64,000 bases of DNA from Paenibacillus tianjinensis (GCF_017086365.1 NZ_CP070969.1:3100001-3164000), one strand, 5' to 3'; positions 34,788-43,349 are shown, numbered from the stretch's first letter. A program made the numbers and translations. Notes: generated from the letters alone by a model not told the origin.

Positions 34788-37013
34788 ATGATTAGGGAGA
34801 TTGCCGTTAAAAATGTGGCTACCTATAGTAGTGAGGGTGTACTTTACAGTGACCTGAAAAAAATTAACTATTTTTACGGCTCGAATGGCAGTGGGAAAAC
34901 AACCTTATCTAATGTTCTTAAACAAATTGAACTTTATGCTGATAGTAGGATATCCTGGGTTTCCCAGCCATTAAAAACAGTGGTGTATAACCAAAAGTTT
35001 GTCGAGGAAAATTTCCACCAAGATTCAGATATCAAAGGTATCTTTACTTTGGGAAGAGAATCAACAGAAATTAAAAAAACCATCCGGGACAAAAAAGACT
35101 TAGTTGATAAAGTAGTTGAGGAAATTCGTCGGTTAAGTTCTAATCTAGAGGTCAAACAAAAAGAGTCTAAACAAAACGAGGATGAGTTTACCGACGATTG
35201 TTGGAAATTAAAGCGGAAATATGACGATATCTTTTCAGTGGCCTTTTCGGGTTTAAGAAACAATAGAATAAACTTTATGAAAAGATGTAAGCAAGCACCG
35301 ACAGGCGGACTAATATGTGCTCTAGCAGACCTCCAAGCGCGAGTACAGAAATTGTTTAATGGTTCAAATGAGAAGCTACCCTTTCTTGAAAAGATTAAAA
35401 TAGAGCATCTGTCTGCGGTATGCAATCACCGGATTTTTCAGACCCCTATCATTGGTAAACAGGAAGTCGATATTGCTGTGCTTATATCCAAGCTAGCGAT
35501 TAGTGACTGGGTTAAACAAGGACATACACATGTTTCTGAAGCGGAAGGAGTATGCCCCTTTTGCCAACAACAACTCCCTGAGGGATTTACCGAAAAACTC
35601 AATGATTACTTTAATGAACATTACGAAAAAGAGATGATTGAACTCCAAGATCAAGTTGAACAGTATAAACGGTATTATCATTATCTTGAAAATCAAGTGC
35701 AAGAGTTATTATTGACCGACAAGAAAAATACATATTTGAATCTCGATCTCATTTCGCAACAATATGAACTGATCCTTTCGAAAAATGCACATAATTTGGA
35801 CTTGTTCCAGCAAAAGCAAACTCATCCCAGTCATCCAATCGAACTGTTAACTATTGCGGCTTTCGTCGATGTGATCAATGAAGAAATCGTCCGAGCGAAT
35901 GAACAAATTCAGCAGCATAATACTTTTATAGAGAACCGAGTGGATGAAGGGAATAAATTGATAACCCAGATTTGGGATTTTATCTGGAGTGAGAATCAGC
36001 AAAATCATGAGAAATATGTTCGTATAGATTATAGAACAGGACGAGCAATCGACAACCTTTCTGTAACATTAGCCCAAAAGAAGAATGAAAGAGTCGCATT
36101 GGAATCCGAAATTCACAGGCTGGAGGCTCAGATTACGAGTGTAATCCCCTCTGTAAACGAAATGAATCGGTTACTGAGGGCCTATCATTTTACTAATTTC
36201 AAATTCGCTCATACACAAAATCAAGGGAATTATCGGTTAATCCGCTCAAATGGTGAGGACGTTAATCAAACATTAAGTGAAGGCGAGAAAACGTTTGTTA
36301 CCTTTCTTTATTTTATGCACTTATTAAACGGTAGCAATAACAGTGATTTAATTACTGAGAATAAAGTTGTTGTGATTGATGACCCAATTTCAAGCTTGGA
36401 CAGTAACGTATTGTTTATCGTAAGCAATCTGATTTCCAAACTTATAGAAGATGTACGCAACGAAGAAAGTAATATCATTCAGTTGTTTCTTCTAACGCAT
36501 AATGTCTATTTTCACAAGGAAATTACGTTTTCAAAAAACCGGCCCAAAAATGGCGCTAGGATGGCGGATGAGACATTTTGGATTATCCGAAAATGGAATG
36601 ATGTAACCGAATCAACCCCGTATAACAGCAACCCGATTAAAAGCTCGTATGAGTTAATGTGGCAGGAATTAAAGTCAGCCAATCACAGCTCTTCCATCAC
36701 CGTTCAGAATTTGATTCGTAGAATCATTGAAAATTATTTTAAAATCTATGGTAATTACAGCGATCAGGACATTATTGATAAATTCGAGGAGGATGAGAAG
36801 GTCATATGTAAATCCTTAATCTCCTGGGCCAATGATGGTTCTCACTTTGCAGGAGATGATTTGTATATCGAGCACCCGATGGATACAGTCAGTAAGTACT
36901 TACGGGTATTTGAAAAGATATTCGTGGTTACACATCATCATGCCCATTATAAAATGATGATGGGAATTGAAGAATCTCTGGGATCGGCTTTGGAACAAAC
37001 ACAGGTATCGTAA
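34788..37013 (+). CDS. AAA_13-type ATPase with zinc hook, RloC/PrrC-like
   Basis: A 741-aa protein. Walker A YGSNGSGKTTLSN (~30). Long coiled coils (~95-150 and ~280-450) flank a Cys-x2-Cys turn, EGVCPFCQQQLPEG (~256), like the zinc hook of Rad50 and RloC. The ABC signature LSEGEKTFVTFLYF (~500) is followed by Walker B VVVIDDPISSLDSN (~525) and an H-loop LLTHNVYF. The C-terminal domain has RRIIENYF and later ANDGSH; Arg-x3-Glu plus His recalls the anticodon-nuclease triad of PrrC/RloC, though the spacing differs. Probable anti-phage effector (inference). Confidence 0.75.
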   Translation: MIREIAVKNVATYSSEGVLYSDLKKINYFYGSNGSGKTTLSNVLKQIELYADSRISWVSQPLKTVVYNQKFVEENFHQDSDIKGIFTLGRESTEIKKTIRDKKDLVDKVVEEIRRLSSNLEVKQKESKQNEDEFTDDCWKLKRKYDDIFSVAFSGLRNNRINFMKRCKQAPTGGLICALADLQARVQKLFNGSNEKLPFLEKIKIEHLSAVCNHRIFQTPIIGKQEVDIAVLISKLAISDWVKQGHTHVSEAEGVCPFCQQQLPEGFTEKLNDYFNEHYEKEMIELQDQVEQYKRYYHYLENQVQELLLTDKKNTYLNLDLISQQYELILSKNAHNLDLFQQKQTHPSHPIELLTIAAFVDVINEEIVRANEQIQQHNTFIENRVDEGNKLITQIWDFIWSENQQNHEKYVRIDYRTGRAIDNLSVTLAQKKNERVALESEIHRLEAQITSVIPSVNEMNRLLRAYHFTNFKFAHTQNQGNYRLIRSNGEDVNQTLSEGEKTFVTFLYFMHLLNGSNNSDLITENKVVVIDDPISSLDSNVLFIVSNLISKLIEDVRNEESNIIQLFLLTHNVYFHKEITFSKNRPKNGARMADETFWIIRKWNDVTESTPYNSNPIKSSYELMWQELKSANHSSSITVQNLIRRIIENYFKIYGNYSDQDIIDKFEEDEKVICKSLISWANDGSHFAGDDLYIEHPMDTVSKYLRVFEKIFVVTHHHAHYKMMMGIEESLGSALEQTQVS

Positions 37014-37055
37014 TCGAAAACGTAATATCAATTAAACGACATATACGGGATTAGA

Positions 37056-37087
37056 AGACGAGGAGGAAGTAACTACTCGTCTTTTTA
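37056..37087 (+). terminator. Terminator after the AAA ATPase gene
   Basis: Stem AGACGAG/CTCGTCT with a 13-base loop, then T run. Confidence 0.75.
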
Positions 37088-37289
37088 TATACACCAAAGA
37101 TATTGGAATATATTACAAAAACGTTACTATTGTTTCAGACAAAGAATGATATTGAGTGGTTATTATAAAGCAAAAATATGGAGAAACAATGAAGAAAGTA
37201 TGTAGAAAATACGTTAATAGTTAAATTTTTAGAAGGATTGACAGGGGGGCCTACTATCTATTAAAGTGTTAATAGTTACAAAATATTAA

Positions 37290-37408
37290 TAAGTTGCCGA
37301 ATTTCAGCGTTGAAAACGGGGGAACCATTTTTTGGGTGAATTATTCTTGCATAAAAGGGAATATAGGGAACCTTTAACCGAATCCTCAGCTAACTCCGTA
37401 GGCATTGA
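37290..37408 (+). ncRNA. ydaO-type c-di-AMP riboswitch
   Basis: The conserved blocks of this RNA class occur in order: TTGCCGAAT (~37294), AACGGGGGAACCA (~37315), GGGTGAAT (~37334), AGGGAACC (~37364), then CCGAATCCTCAGCTAACTCC (~37378) and GTAGGC (~37398). It lies in the 5' leader of an NlpC/P60 hydrolase gene, the usual target of this riboswitch, which normally turns the gene off at high c-di-AMP. It starts after some 200 bp of AT-rich leader in which no gene is seen. No separate expression-platform terminator was assigned. Confidence 0.92.
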
Positions 37409-37423
37409 AGGGAGAACAAGTTT

Positions 37424-37894
37424 CTGAAGAAAGTCATCGTATCCATGTTGGCAGCCTCATTTATATTTGCTTCTGCAGCACCAGGTACATATGCTAGCGA
37501 GGTAACCTTGGACAGTGTTGTGAATCGGGTCGTAGGAACCCCTTATCTTTATGGAGGAACCACAACTTCAGGCTTTGATTGTTCCGGATTTATTCTATAT
37601 GTACTTAAGAAGTTCAATGTAGATGACCTTCCGCGCACTTCTCAATCGCAGGCTAAAACTGGCATTCCTGTAGCCAAAGATGATTTACGTGAGGGTGACC
37701 TCGTCTTTTTTAACACATTTGGTTCTGGAATTTCGCATGCGGGCATTTACGTAGGTGATAACAAGTTCGCTCACTCTTCCAGCAGTAAGGGCGTAAGAAT
37801 CAGCAGCTTGTCAGAGGCGTATTATAAGGAGCGATATGTAACAGCTCGCCGTGTAGTCAGTGAAAACAGCTATTCTGAAATGGTGAGCCGTTAA
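37424..37894 (+). CDS. Secreted NlpC/P60 hydrolase under the riboswitch
   Basis: A 156-aa protein: signal peptide, then an NlpC/P60 domain with catalytic Cys in SGFDCSGFILYVL and His in GISHAGIYVGD. The first ATG (37445) would start inside the signal peptide core. A CTG at 37424, 9 bases after GGGAG, gives the normal Lys-Lys N-region, so CTG is the preferred though unusual start. It cuts peptidoglycan peptides. It differs from the NlpC gene at 9648, which lacks a riboswitch. Confidence 0.85.
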   Translation: MKKVIVSMLAASFIFASAAPGTYASEVTLDSVVNRVVGTPYLYGGTTTSGFDCSGFILYVLKKFNVDDLPRTSQSQAKTGIPVAKDDLREGDLVFFNTFGSGISHAGIYVGDNKFAHSSSSKGVRISSLSEAYYKERYVTARRVVSENSYSEMVSR

Positions 37895-37922
37895 TTGAAA
37901 GTTTTCTGCATGTGGAGTAATG

Positions 37923-37957
37923 AAGATCGCCTCTAACTAGAGAGGCGATCTTTTTAT
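37923..37957 (+). terminator. Terminator after riboswitch-controlled gene
   Basis: Perfect 12-bp stem AAGATCGCCTCT/AGAGGCGATCTT, then T run. Confidence 0.93.
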
Positions 37958-38002
37958 TATGGCTTTAGCCAGTTGAGTGCGTGAAACGCGCGAAACAAAA
38001 AA

Positions 38003-38706
38003 CCACCCGCTATGCGGGTGGAGGGACTGAGGGTTTGACCACTAAGACCATTCCGATAGAATTGAGATGTTCAGGCTCAAAGGAAGGAATGGTCAAAGAT
38101 GGCAAACAAGAGCTATAGTCTAGCTCACACGAAGTGGATGTGCAAATATCATATCGTGTTCACCCCGAAGTATAGACGGAAAGAAATATATAATCAAGTG
38201 AGGAAAGATCTGATCGAAATCTTCAAGCGTTTATGTAAATACAAAGGAGTAGAAATCATAGAGGGACATATGATGCCGGATCATGTGCACATGCTGGTAG
38301 CGATACCGCCGAAGATCGCTGTGTCCACGTTCATGGGATATCTGAAGGGAAAAAGTTCGCTCATGATCTTTGAGAAGCATGCGGGGTTAAAGTACAAGTA
38401 TGGGAATCGGAAGTTTTGGGCGGAAGGATACTACGTGAGCACAGTGGGACTAAATGAAGCCACGGTAGCCAAATATATCCGTGAACAAGAAGCACATGAC
38501 CAAGCGATAGATAAACTGAGTGTAAAAGAATACGAAGATCCATTCAGTGACAAAAGGAACAAAAAGAAGTAAGCCCGTTTAACGGGTGAGTGAAGATGAC
38601 AAATAACACTGAGCCTAAACAATGTGTGGTCAGGCTAGCGTCTTTAGGCGCAGTTTGGCAACAAGGGGTTATACCCCTAGAGCAAACCACCCGTTGGACG
38701 GGTGGT
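38003..38706 (+). mobile_element. IS200/IS605-family insertion sequence
   Basis: A single tnpA gene lies between two subterminal hairpins: CCACCCGC/GCGGGTGG (38003-38021) and ACCACCCG/CGGGTGGT (38686-38706). Such hairpins are recognised as single strands by the HUH transposase. True ends lie a few tens of bases outside and, as usual for this family, there is no target duplication to fix them. No tnpB is present. Confidence 0.85.
38099..38572 (+). CDS. tnpA: TnpA Y1 HUH transposase (IS200/IS605 family)
   Basis: A 157-aa transposase: N-terminal HTKWMCKYHIVFTPKYRRKE, HUH motif in MMPDHVHMLVAIPP, and a catalytic Tyr in the helix VAKYIREQ. It is slightly longer than common family members because of the tail YEDPFSDKRNKKK. 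All motifs are intact. Confidence 0.93.
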   Translation: MANKSYSLAHTKWMCKYHIVFTPKYRRKEIYNQVRKDLIEIFKRLCKYKGVEIIEGHMMPDHVHMLVAIPPKIAVSTFMGYLKGKSSLMIFEKHAGLKYKYGNRKFWAEGYYVSTVGLNEATVAKYIREQEAHDQAIDKLSVKEYEDPFSDKRNKKK

Positions 38707-38857
38707 CCTGATTTGAATAGGCTATTCTTATTCCGTAAGCTTGTTTGAGGATTGTTCTTATTGAGAAGTAGGGTAAGGTACATGCGATGGATTCTCATGA
38801 TAAGTATAGAAAGGGCTGTCTCAGCGTTGTTAACTAATAAATTTTTATTCCCTGTAC

Positions 38858-39415
38858 TTAGTAGTGTCTTCTTTTACTAACCGTGAAAATGATTAGAATG
38901 AGTACGATACTTATTAAAATCAAAGCCACACTGAGATATTCCTTGCTGAGAATCAGCAATTGCTGAATAGAATAAGCCTCTATAATCAGAGCTGGCAGCT
39001 TTCCAAGCATAGTTGCTAATCCAAAAGTGACCCAGCTAACACGACTAACGGAACTCGATATATTAACCAATCCTGAAGGGATAAACGGGAGTATTCTTAA
39101 AGCAAGAATAAGAAAGAATGCTTCATAACCAGAAGTTTGTTGAAGTCTCTTCAAATATTTATTCTCATTTTTTATACCTCGTATTAAGGACAAGAACCCC
39201 CTGCGATAGAGAACAAAGCTAACAATTGCCCCAAGCACTTCTCCGAAAAAGGAAATCATCATTCCGTTGAGAAAACCGAAAAAGGTGATGTTAGCTCCTG
39301 TGAGAAATACACTAGGGATGAATGCAAAAATGCTTATTAATATATTTAAAACCAGACTTAAGATAATGGCGAAATAACCACTTTCACCTAACAATTCAAC
39401 GATGTGCGTAGTCAT
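38858..39415 (-). CDS. TVP38/TMEM64 (DedA-like) membrane protein
   Basis: A 185-aa membrane protein with five or so helices. The family core is visible: FAFIPSVFLTGANITFFGFL, then GEVLGAIVSFVLYRRG, then LRILPFIPSGLVNISSSVSR. TVP38 proteins are related to lipid scramblase/DedA transporters; the substrate here is unknown. The leader has AAAGGAAAGG before ATG 39415. It lies downstream of the NusG-II-domain gene on the same strand, with a hairpin between. Confidence 0.85.
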   Translation of the reverse strand: MTTHIVELLGESGYFAIILSLVLNILISIFAFIPSVFLTGANITFFGFLNGMMISFFGEVLGAIVSFVLYRRGFLSLIRGIKNENKYLKRLQQTSGYEAFFLILALRILPFIPSGLVNISSSVSRVSWVTFGLATMLGKLPALIIEAYSIQQLLILSKEYLSVALILISIVLILIIFTVSKRRHY

Positions 39416-39476
39416 ACAAAATCCTTTCCTTTTTTATTTGAGATAACCTGAGCTCATTATAACAGGTAAATAAAAA

Positions 39477-39508
39477 GCTAAACATAGATCTCTGATTCTA
39501 CGTTTAGC
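39477..39508 (-). terminator. Hairpin between two minus-strand genes
   Basis: GCTAAACATAGA pairs with TCTACGTTTAGC (one mismatch); A/T tracts lie outside. Confidence 0.55.
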
Positions 39509-39553
39509 CCAATATATGTGCTTATGGAATAGTTCGTTTTTTATTTAAGAAAG

Positions 39554-39943
39554 TTATAGGATCGCATCTATATCATCAGTTGAATTAGGCTTTACTTCAA
39601 CAATCATTCGCAGAGGTAGGCAAATGATAGATTGTCTTGGTCTTGATATTAAACCAAAGCTAAAACAGATTTTTTGCGGGCAGTCCGATTCAATTACTTC
39701 GATCCCTCTATCATGAACTTTGAGTATATCGTATCCTCTTTTTGTTTGAATCTTGATAATTTGGGGCTCATCCGTGAGTTCTACCTCTTTATATAGTTTA
39801 TTATCTATACGTATACTTGCATAAGTACCGGTATTGGGCTGGTCCTTTCTAAGCAACTCTACTCCTAAAAGAGTCAGGGCTATTAGCAAAATACATGTGA
39901 TAAGAATTAAATCCGCTTTCTTAATGCCAATTTTCTTCATCAT
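39554..39943 (-). CDS. NusG domain II-containing membrane-anchored protein
   Basis: A 129-aa protein with one TM (~8-28) and an outer domain. The end pattern CPQKICFSFGLISRPRQSII then CLPLRMIVEV is the NusG_II signature (CpxxxC..G.i..pgq.IvCLP). Such proteins often neighbour FAD/heptaprenyl synthesis genes. ATG 39943 is preferred: GGAG sits 9 bases before it, but directly against the ATG at 39952. Function in the element is unclear. Confidence 0.78.
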   Translation of the reverse strand: MMKKIGIKKADLILITCILLIALTLLGVELLRKDQPNTGTYASIRIDNKLYKEVELTDEPQIIKIQTKRGYDILKVHDRGIEVIESDCPQKICFSFGLISRPRQSIICLPLRMIVEVKPNSTDDIDAIL

Positions 39944-40174
39944 CTTGTTCATCTCCAGCTTAACAGATAGTCTCATAGTATCTGAAAATAGTGTGTAAAC
40001 TATGTGGAGGTATTTAAAAAATCAGAAAACCGTGTTTTTCTTATTGTGCGAAGAAAATAAAGTATAAGACCGGAGTTGTTGATTCTATGAGGCCTTCTTA
40101 ATGAAAATTGTCAGGCACAAAAAATAAAAAGTAGACTGAGACATCAAGAGGGTGTCCAAAAAGAATCAGACCAG

Positions 40175-40503
40175 AAAGTATTAGACTGAAGAATGCACTG
40201 CTACTGGCCGATGTAGCCGGTTGCCAATTGCTGAGCCCGGGCGCTTCCGAAAAAACTAGGAGTACGAGCTGAAGCATGTGAAGCAGCTGGCCGGTGTAAC
40301 TGGAGCTGACGATCCCCCGGCGCCCGGCGCTTCCGAAGAAGCAGGAGCACAAGCTGAAGCATGCGCTGCCGCTGGCCGGCGAACCAAAGCTGGTGATCAC
40401 GGCGCGAGGAACTTCCGGAGAACCAGGAGCGCGAGCTGAAGCATGCGCTGCCGCTGGCCGGTGTAACCGGAGCTGCTGATCGCGGCGTCGAGTCTAATAC
40501 TTT
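40175..40503. repeat. GC-rich tandem repeats (about 84 bp) bounded by a 13-bp inverted repeat
   Basis: About 3.5 diverged units of ~84 bp, with the landmark AGCTGAAGCATG at about 40267, 40352 and 40434 (steps of about 85 and 82 bp) and GCTGGCCGG shortly after each. GC content is far above the flanks. The block is bounded by AAAGTATTAGACT (40175) and its exact complement AGTCTAATACTTT (40491). No convincing reading frame with a ribosome site. It lies just outside Ku of element 2. It may be a small non-autonomous element, a decayed gene, or an element border. The rest of 39944-40537 holds no gene. Confidence 0.7.
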
Positions 40504-40537
40504 ATTTCCTTTCAACACATATTACTGGTAAAGCAAT

Positions 40538-40571
40538 CAAAAAAGAGCGCCTTCAGCTAAGGAGCTCTTTT
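40538..40571 (-). terminator. Terminator after Ku
   Basis: Stem AAAAGAGC/GCTCTTTT with additional inner pairs (GCCTT/AAGG), directly downstream of the Ku stop on the minus strand. Confidence 0.8.
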
Positions 40572-40575
40572 CGTT

Positions 40576-41397
40576 TTATCCCAACTTTTCTTCACTATTC
40601 TGAGCAACTTGCCTTGGCTTTGATTTGCTCTTACTCATTTTAACACTTTTCTGAAGCGCCTCCAGTAAGTCAATAACTACCTCAGCTTCTTGTGTTGGTT
40701 TAGAGATGATCTGTTGACCAGCAATCTTAGATTGTATGGCTGCTTGTAGTCTTTCTTGTTCAGGATTGGAGAGAGAGGCTATATCCGATTTACCTGACAT
40801 CCCCTTAACTATCTGCAAGGCCAGCTTCAGTTGGTTTTCATCAATAGAAGTACTGTTTGATAAGTTTGGGACATTAGTGATCGGTCTAATCTCATTAGCA
40901 TAGTGCATGGTGGCCAGTTGAATGCAATTCCCATTAAGAGGTTTCATTACACATAGTTTCGTATTTGAGCGAAGAGTAAGTTTGCCTATTGCCAATCGTT
41001 TAGAAGTCTCAAGAGCCTTTAGAAATAAGAAGTACGCATTACTTCCATGGGTATCCGGACCAAGGAAATAAGCTTTCTGAGTAAACATCAGGTCAATCTG
41101 ATCCTCTTTGATAAAATCAATGATGTTAATTCTTTTGCTGGATTCTTCTTGAATTTTATCCAATTCTTCTTTTTCAAAAGTTACATACTGATTTGTATCA
41201 ATTGGATATCCCTTGATAATTGCCTCCTGTTCTACGGAAGTGCCACAAGAGGGACAAAACCTCTGATTTTTAATTGATCCATGGCAATTACGATGAAGCA
41301 ACTGAAGAGCAATCTCTTTCTCTTCGGTTGCTGCATAGAGTTTGACGGGTACATGTACGAGCCCAAAGCTGATGGCACCCTTCCATATGGTATGCAT
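40576..41397 (-). CDS. ku: Ku protein (NHEJ DNA end-binding), complete
   Basis: A 273-aa bacterial Ku. Core beta-barrel ~1-200 with KGAISFGLVHVPVKLYAATE, ESSKRINIIDF and YFLGPDTHGSNAYFLF; short basic C-terminus (VKMSKSKSKPRQ) as in ligase-D-recruiting Ku. Two CxxC-like Cys pairs occur early (NCHGSIKNQRFCPSC). The start ATG 41397 follows AGGAGGGA. No ligD is in the window. It lies upstream of the XRE-tns block exactly as in element 1, suggesting it travels with the element, perhaps to seal breaks left by transposition. Confidence 0.95.
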   Translation of the reverse strand: MHTIWKGAISFGLVHVPVKLYAATEEKEIALQLLHRNCHGSIKNQRFCPSCGTSVEQEAIIKGYPIDTNQYVTFEKEELDKIQEESSKRINIIDFIKEDQIDLMFTQKAYFLGPDTHGSNAYFLFLKALETSKRLAIGKLTLRSNTKLCVMKPLNGNCIQLATMHYANEIRPITNVPNLSNSTSIDENQLKLALQIVKGMSGKSDIASLSNPEQERLQAAIQSKIAGQQIISKPTQEAEVVIDLLEALQKSVKMSKSKSKPRQVAQNSEEKLG

Positions 41398-41485
41398 AGA
41401 AAATCCCTCCTAACATTTATTAGGAATTCATTCCCATATTTATAAACAAATAAACCGCAACCCAGGGCGAGGCTGCGGCATACTT

Positions 41486-41827
41486 CTATTTTTCGAAAAA
41501 CTCATCTAAGAATAGTTGGACTTTGCGAAGATCGCTTTTCTTTAAACTCATCAGGATATCAACCAATTGATTTAACATGATGTCTTTTTCATTTAGTACT
41601 GATTTTTGATGTCTTGTATAGGAGAACAGATCGATAATAGGTACCTCTAATGCGTCAGCAATTTTAATTAAATTGATTAGGGTAATATTTTTTTCTGCTC
41701 TCTCGACGCCGCCTATGTAGGAAAAATGAAAGCCGGACTTTTCACCCAGCTGTTCTTGTGACAACCCTTTTGATTTACGGATATCACGGACACGCTGTCC
41801 TATCTTCTTCATTACGGAAGTTTCCAT
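41486..41827 (-). CDS. XRE-family regulator (element 2, long form)
   Basis: A 113-aa counterpart of 381-722: METSVMKKIGQRVRDIRKSK, then LSQEQLGEKSGFHFSYIGGV and VERAEKNITLINLIKIADAL, ending DEFFEK. The ATG at 41827 has AAGAGGTGTAA before it. Divergent from the small Mu-C gene. The helix-turn-helix is almost unchanged from element 1 while the tail has drifted, so the two may bind the same operator. Confidence 0.88.
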   Translation of the reverse strand: METSVMKKIGQRVRDIRKSKGLSQEQLGEKSGFHFSYIGGVERAEKNITLINLIKIADALEVPIIDLFSYTRHQKSVLNEKDIMLNQLVDILMSLKKSDLRKVQLFLDEFFEK

Positions 41828-41962
41828 TGTTACACCTCTTGATGTAAGTGTAAACAATGGGGAAGAAGCGATACATGTATGTATATAAGTCATTTGATAT
41901 AAATAATATGTATAAGTATCATTTATTTCGGATTTGGCGATAGTATTAATGAGGTGATGGAC
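41828..41962. promoter_or_regulatory. Divergent control region (element 2)
   Basis: It keeps GATACATGTATGTATA (about 41869-41884) and an ATGTATAAGTATCATTT block as in element 1 at 762-816, while other bases differ. Likely XRE operators. Confidence 0.5.
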
Positions 41963-42283
41963 GTGCAAATAACAGAGCGTTTGGAAGTTAGTGTAGCTTA
42001 TATAACTGCTAAAGGAATTAAATTTAATGATTTATACTATACAAACGGGAAGATGATTCAGCTTGGTTGGTTTGAAAGAGCACTAAAAAAAGGGGAGTGG
42101 AAGGTCCCCATTATTTACGACCCTATAGATGTTTCAGAAATATATATATTACATCTATATCAAGTAATAAATGCTTCCGCAATAAATTTGAGCGATCAAA
42201 AGATTAATTCAGATATCCAAAAGTTATATTTTGAAGCGGTTCAATTATTGAAAACCAGGCTGAAGGGAGACAGCAAAGAGTAG
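41963..42283 (+). CDS. Small stand-alone Mu-C-domain-like protein (element 2)
   Basis: A 106-aa homologue of 858-1184. GTG 41963 lies 6 bases after GAGGTG. The domain pattern is retained: AKGIKFNDLYYTNGKMIQLG, then WKVPIIYDPIDVSEIYILHL, followed by a helical basic tail. Overall identity to the element 1 copy is moderate, but the Tyr-Asp-Pro-x-Asp-Val-Ser block is kept, which argues for a selected function. No catalytic core. Confidence 0.65.
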   Translation: MQITERLEVSVAYITAKGIKFNDLYYTNGKMIQLGWFERALKKGEWKVPIIYDPIDVSEIYILHLYQVINASAINLSDQKINSDIQKLYFEAVQLLKTRLKGDSKE

Positions 42284-42294
42284 AGTTAACCTAC

Positions 42295-42507
42295 TTAGGG
42301 CATTAAGTCATGTATAGAAATTTTGAGGGCATCAGCAATTCGATACAAGTAATGAATTCTCACTGGTTGGCGACCAGCCTCGATGTTTGTAATGGTAGGT
42401 CTGGAGAGTTGAATCATTAGTGATAGAGCTTCTTGAGTTAATCCAAGCTTTTCTCTGTTTATGCGTATTAAATCACCAATCTCTCTATAACACGAACTAC
42501 TATTCAT
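42295..42507 (-). CDS. Small XRE-family regulator (element 2, short form)
   Basis: A 70-aa counterpart of 1190-1402: IGDLIRINREKLGLTQEALS, a recognition helix QLSRPTITNIEAGR, and ending SIHDLMP. GAGAGGAGC precedes the ATG at 42507. Divergent from tnsA. Confidence 0.85.
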   Translation of the reverse strand: MNSSSCYREIGDLIRINREKLGLTQEALSLMIQLSRPTITNIEAGRQPVRIHYLYRIADALKISIHDLMP

Positions 42508-42662
42508 ACATAAAAGCTCCTCTCGTAATCTATTAACCCTAGTATTGCCGGATTACAAGAGAAATAGAACATTATTTTCAACTTTAAAGCCTATGATTAA
42601 AAGTTATACAAATAGGAAATACAGATGTATAAAATCAAAAAGGTTTAGGAATGAAACATTAA
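42508..42662. promoter_or_regulatory. tnsA control region (element 2) with inverted repeat
   Basis: TCTCGTAATC (42521) faces GATTACAAGAGA (42551), an imperfect inverted repeat in the same place as the operator of element 1. The CTATTAA...TAGTATT centre is shared. Confidence 0.5.
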
Positions 42663-43349
42663 ATGAAAAATCGACAGTTACCCTATATCCCTATTGTCAT
42701 GCCTAGAAGTAAGAAGTATGGAAGCAATTACTGGAACAGTAGGGGACTTAAAGTAGACAGAGATGTAATTCTCTATAGTGATCTTGAATATGACCATTGG
42801 GTGAGAATGGAGACTACTCCAGATGTGATCGAATATTGTGAACAACCATTAGAAATCAATTATGTTCTAAATGAAAAACGACATAAAACGATATTTGATA
42901 TGTGTGCGCTTCATAAGAATGGTATTCGGATTTTTATTGAAGTGAAATATGAGAAAGACCTGAAACCAACAAGCCGGAAGTACGATGTTACCATGCGGCA
43001 GATTGAAGCACAGAGGGAATGGTGCCGCCTTAATGACGTACTACACGAAGTAAGAACAGAGAAATACATCAGGACAGGCCCATATGCAATAGAAAACCGG
43101 TTGAAAATTTTAAAGAGTATAACAAATCAAAAAGTACCGCATTTTCTTCAGGATGTCTCCGATAGTATTGGTAACCACAAGATAAGTATCAGAAATCTCG
43201 GTAAAAATTTGATGAGCTTAGGTTCATACGATGTGTTTTTGGCTTGTTATTGGCTTTATTATATAGGGACAATCAACGCTGACTTAGACTCAGCAATTTG
43301 GAATCTGGATATGGAGGTGTGGAAGGTTGAGCCGAACAAGAATCATTGA
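42663..43349 (+). CDS. tnsA: TnsA-like endonuclease (element 2)
   Basis: A 228-aa counterpart of 1586-2275, intact. Candidate active-site residues are kept: Glu in YSDLEYDHWV, Asp in TIFDMCALH, and Glu-x-Lys in FIEVKYEKDL. It overlaps tnsB by 23 bp, exactly as in element 1. With tnsB and tniQ broken in this element it can act only if another TnsB is supplied, for example from element 1. Confidence 0.92.
   Translation: MKNRQLPYIPIVMPRSKKYGSNYWNSRGLKVDRDVILYSDLEYDHWVRMETTPDVIEYCEQPLEINYVLNEKRHKTIFDMCALHKNGIRIFIEVKYEKDLKPTSRKYDVTMRQIEAQREWCRLNDVLHEVRTEKYIRTGPYAIENRLKILKSITNQKVPHFLQDVSDSIGNHKISIRNLGKNLMSLGSYDVFLACYWLYYIGTINADLDSAIWNLDMEVWKVEPNKNH

Noticed and set aside
39187..39196. GGACAAGAAC core inside the TVP38 gene
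   Set aside because: Single 10-mer in coding sequence with no partner half-site; expected by chance at low but real frequency.
40201..40518. Minus-strand frames of 100-105 aa in the GC-rich repeat block
   Set aside because: No ribosome site; high GC makes stops rare; the two overlapping frames are equally long.
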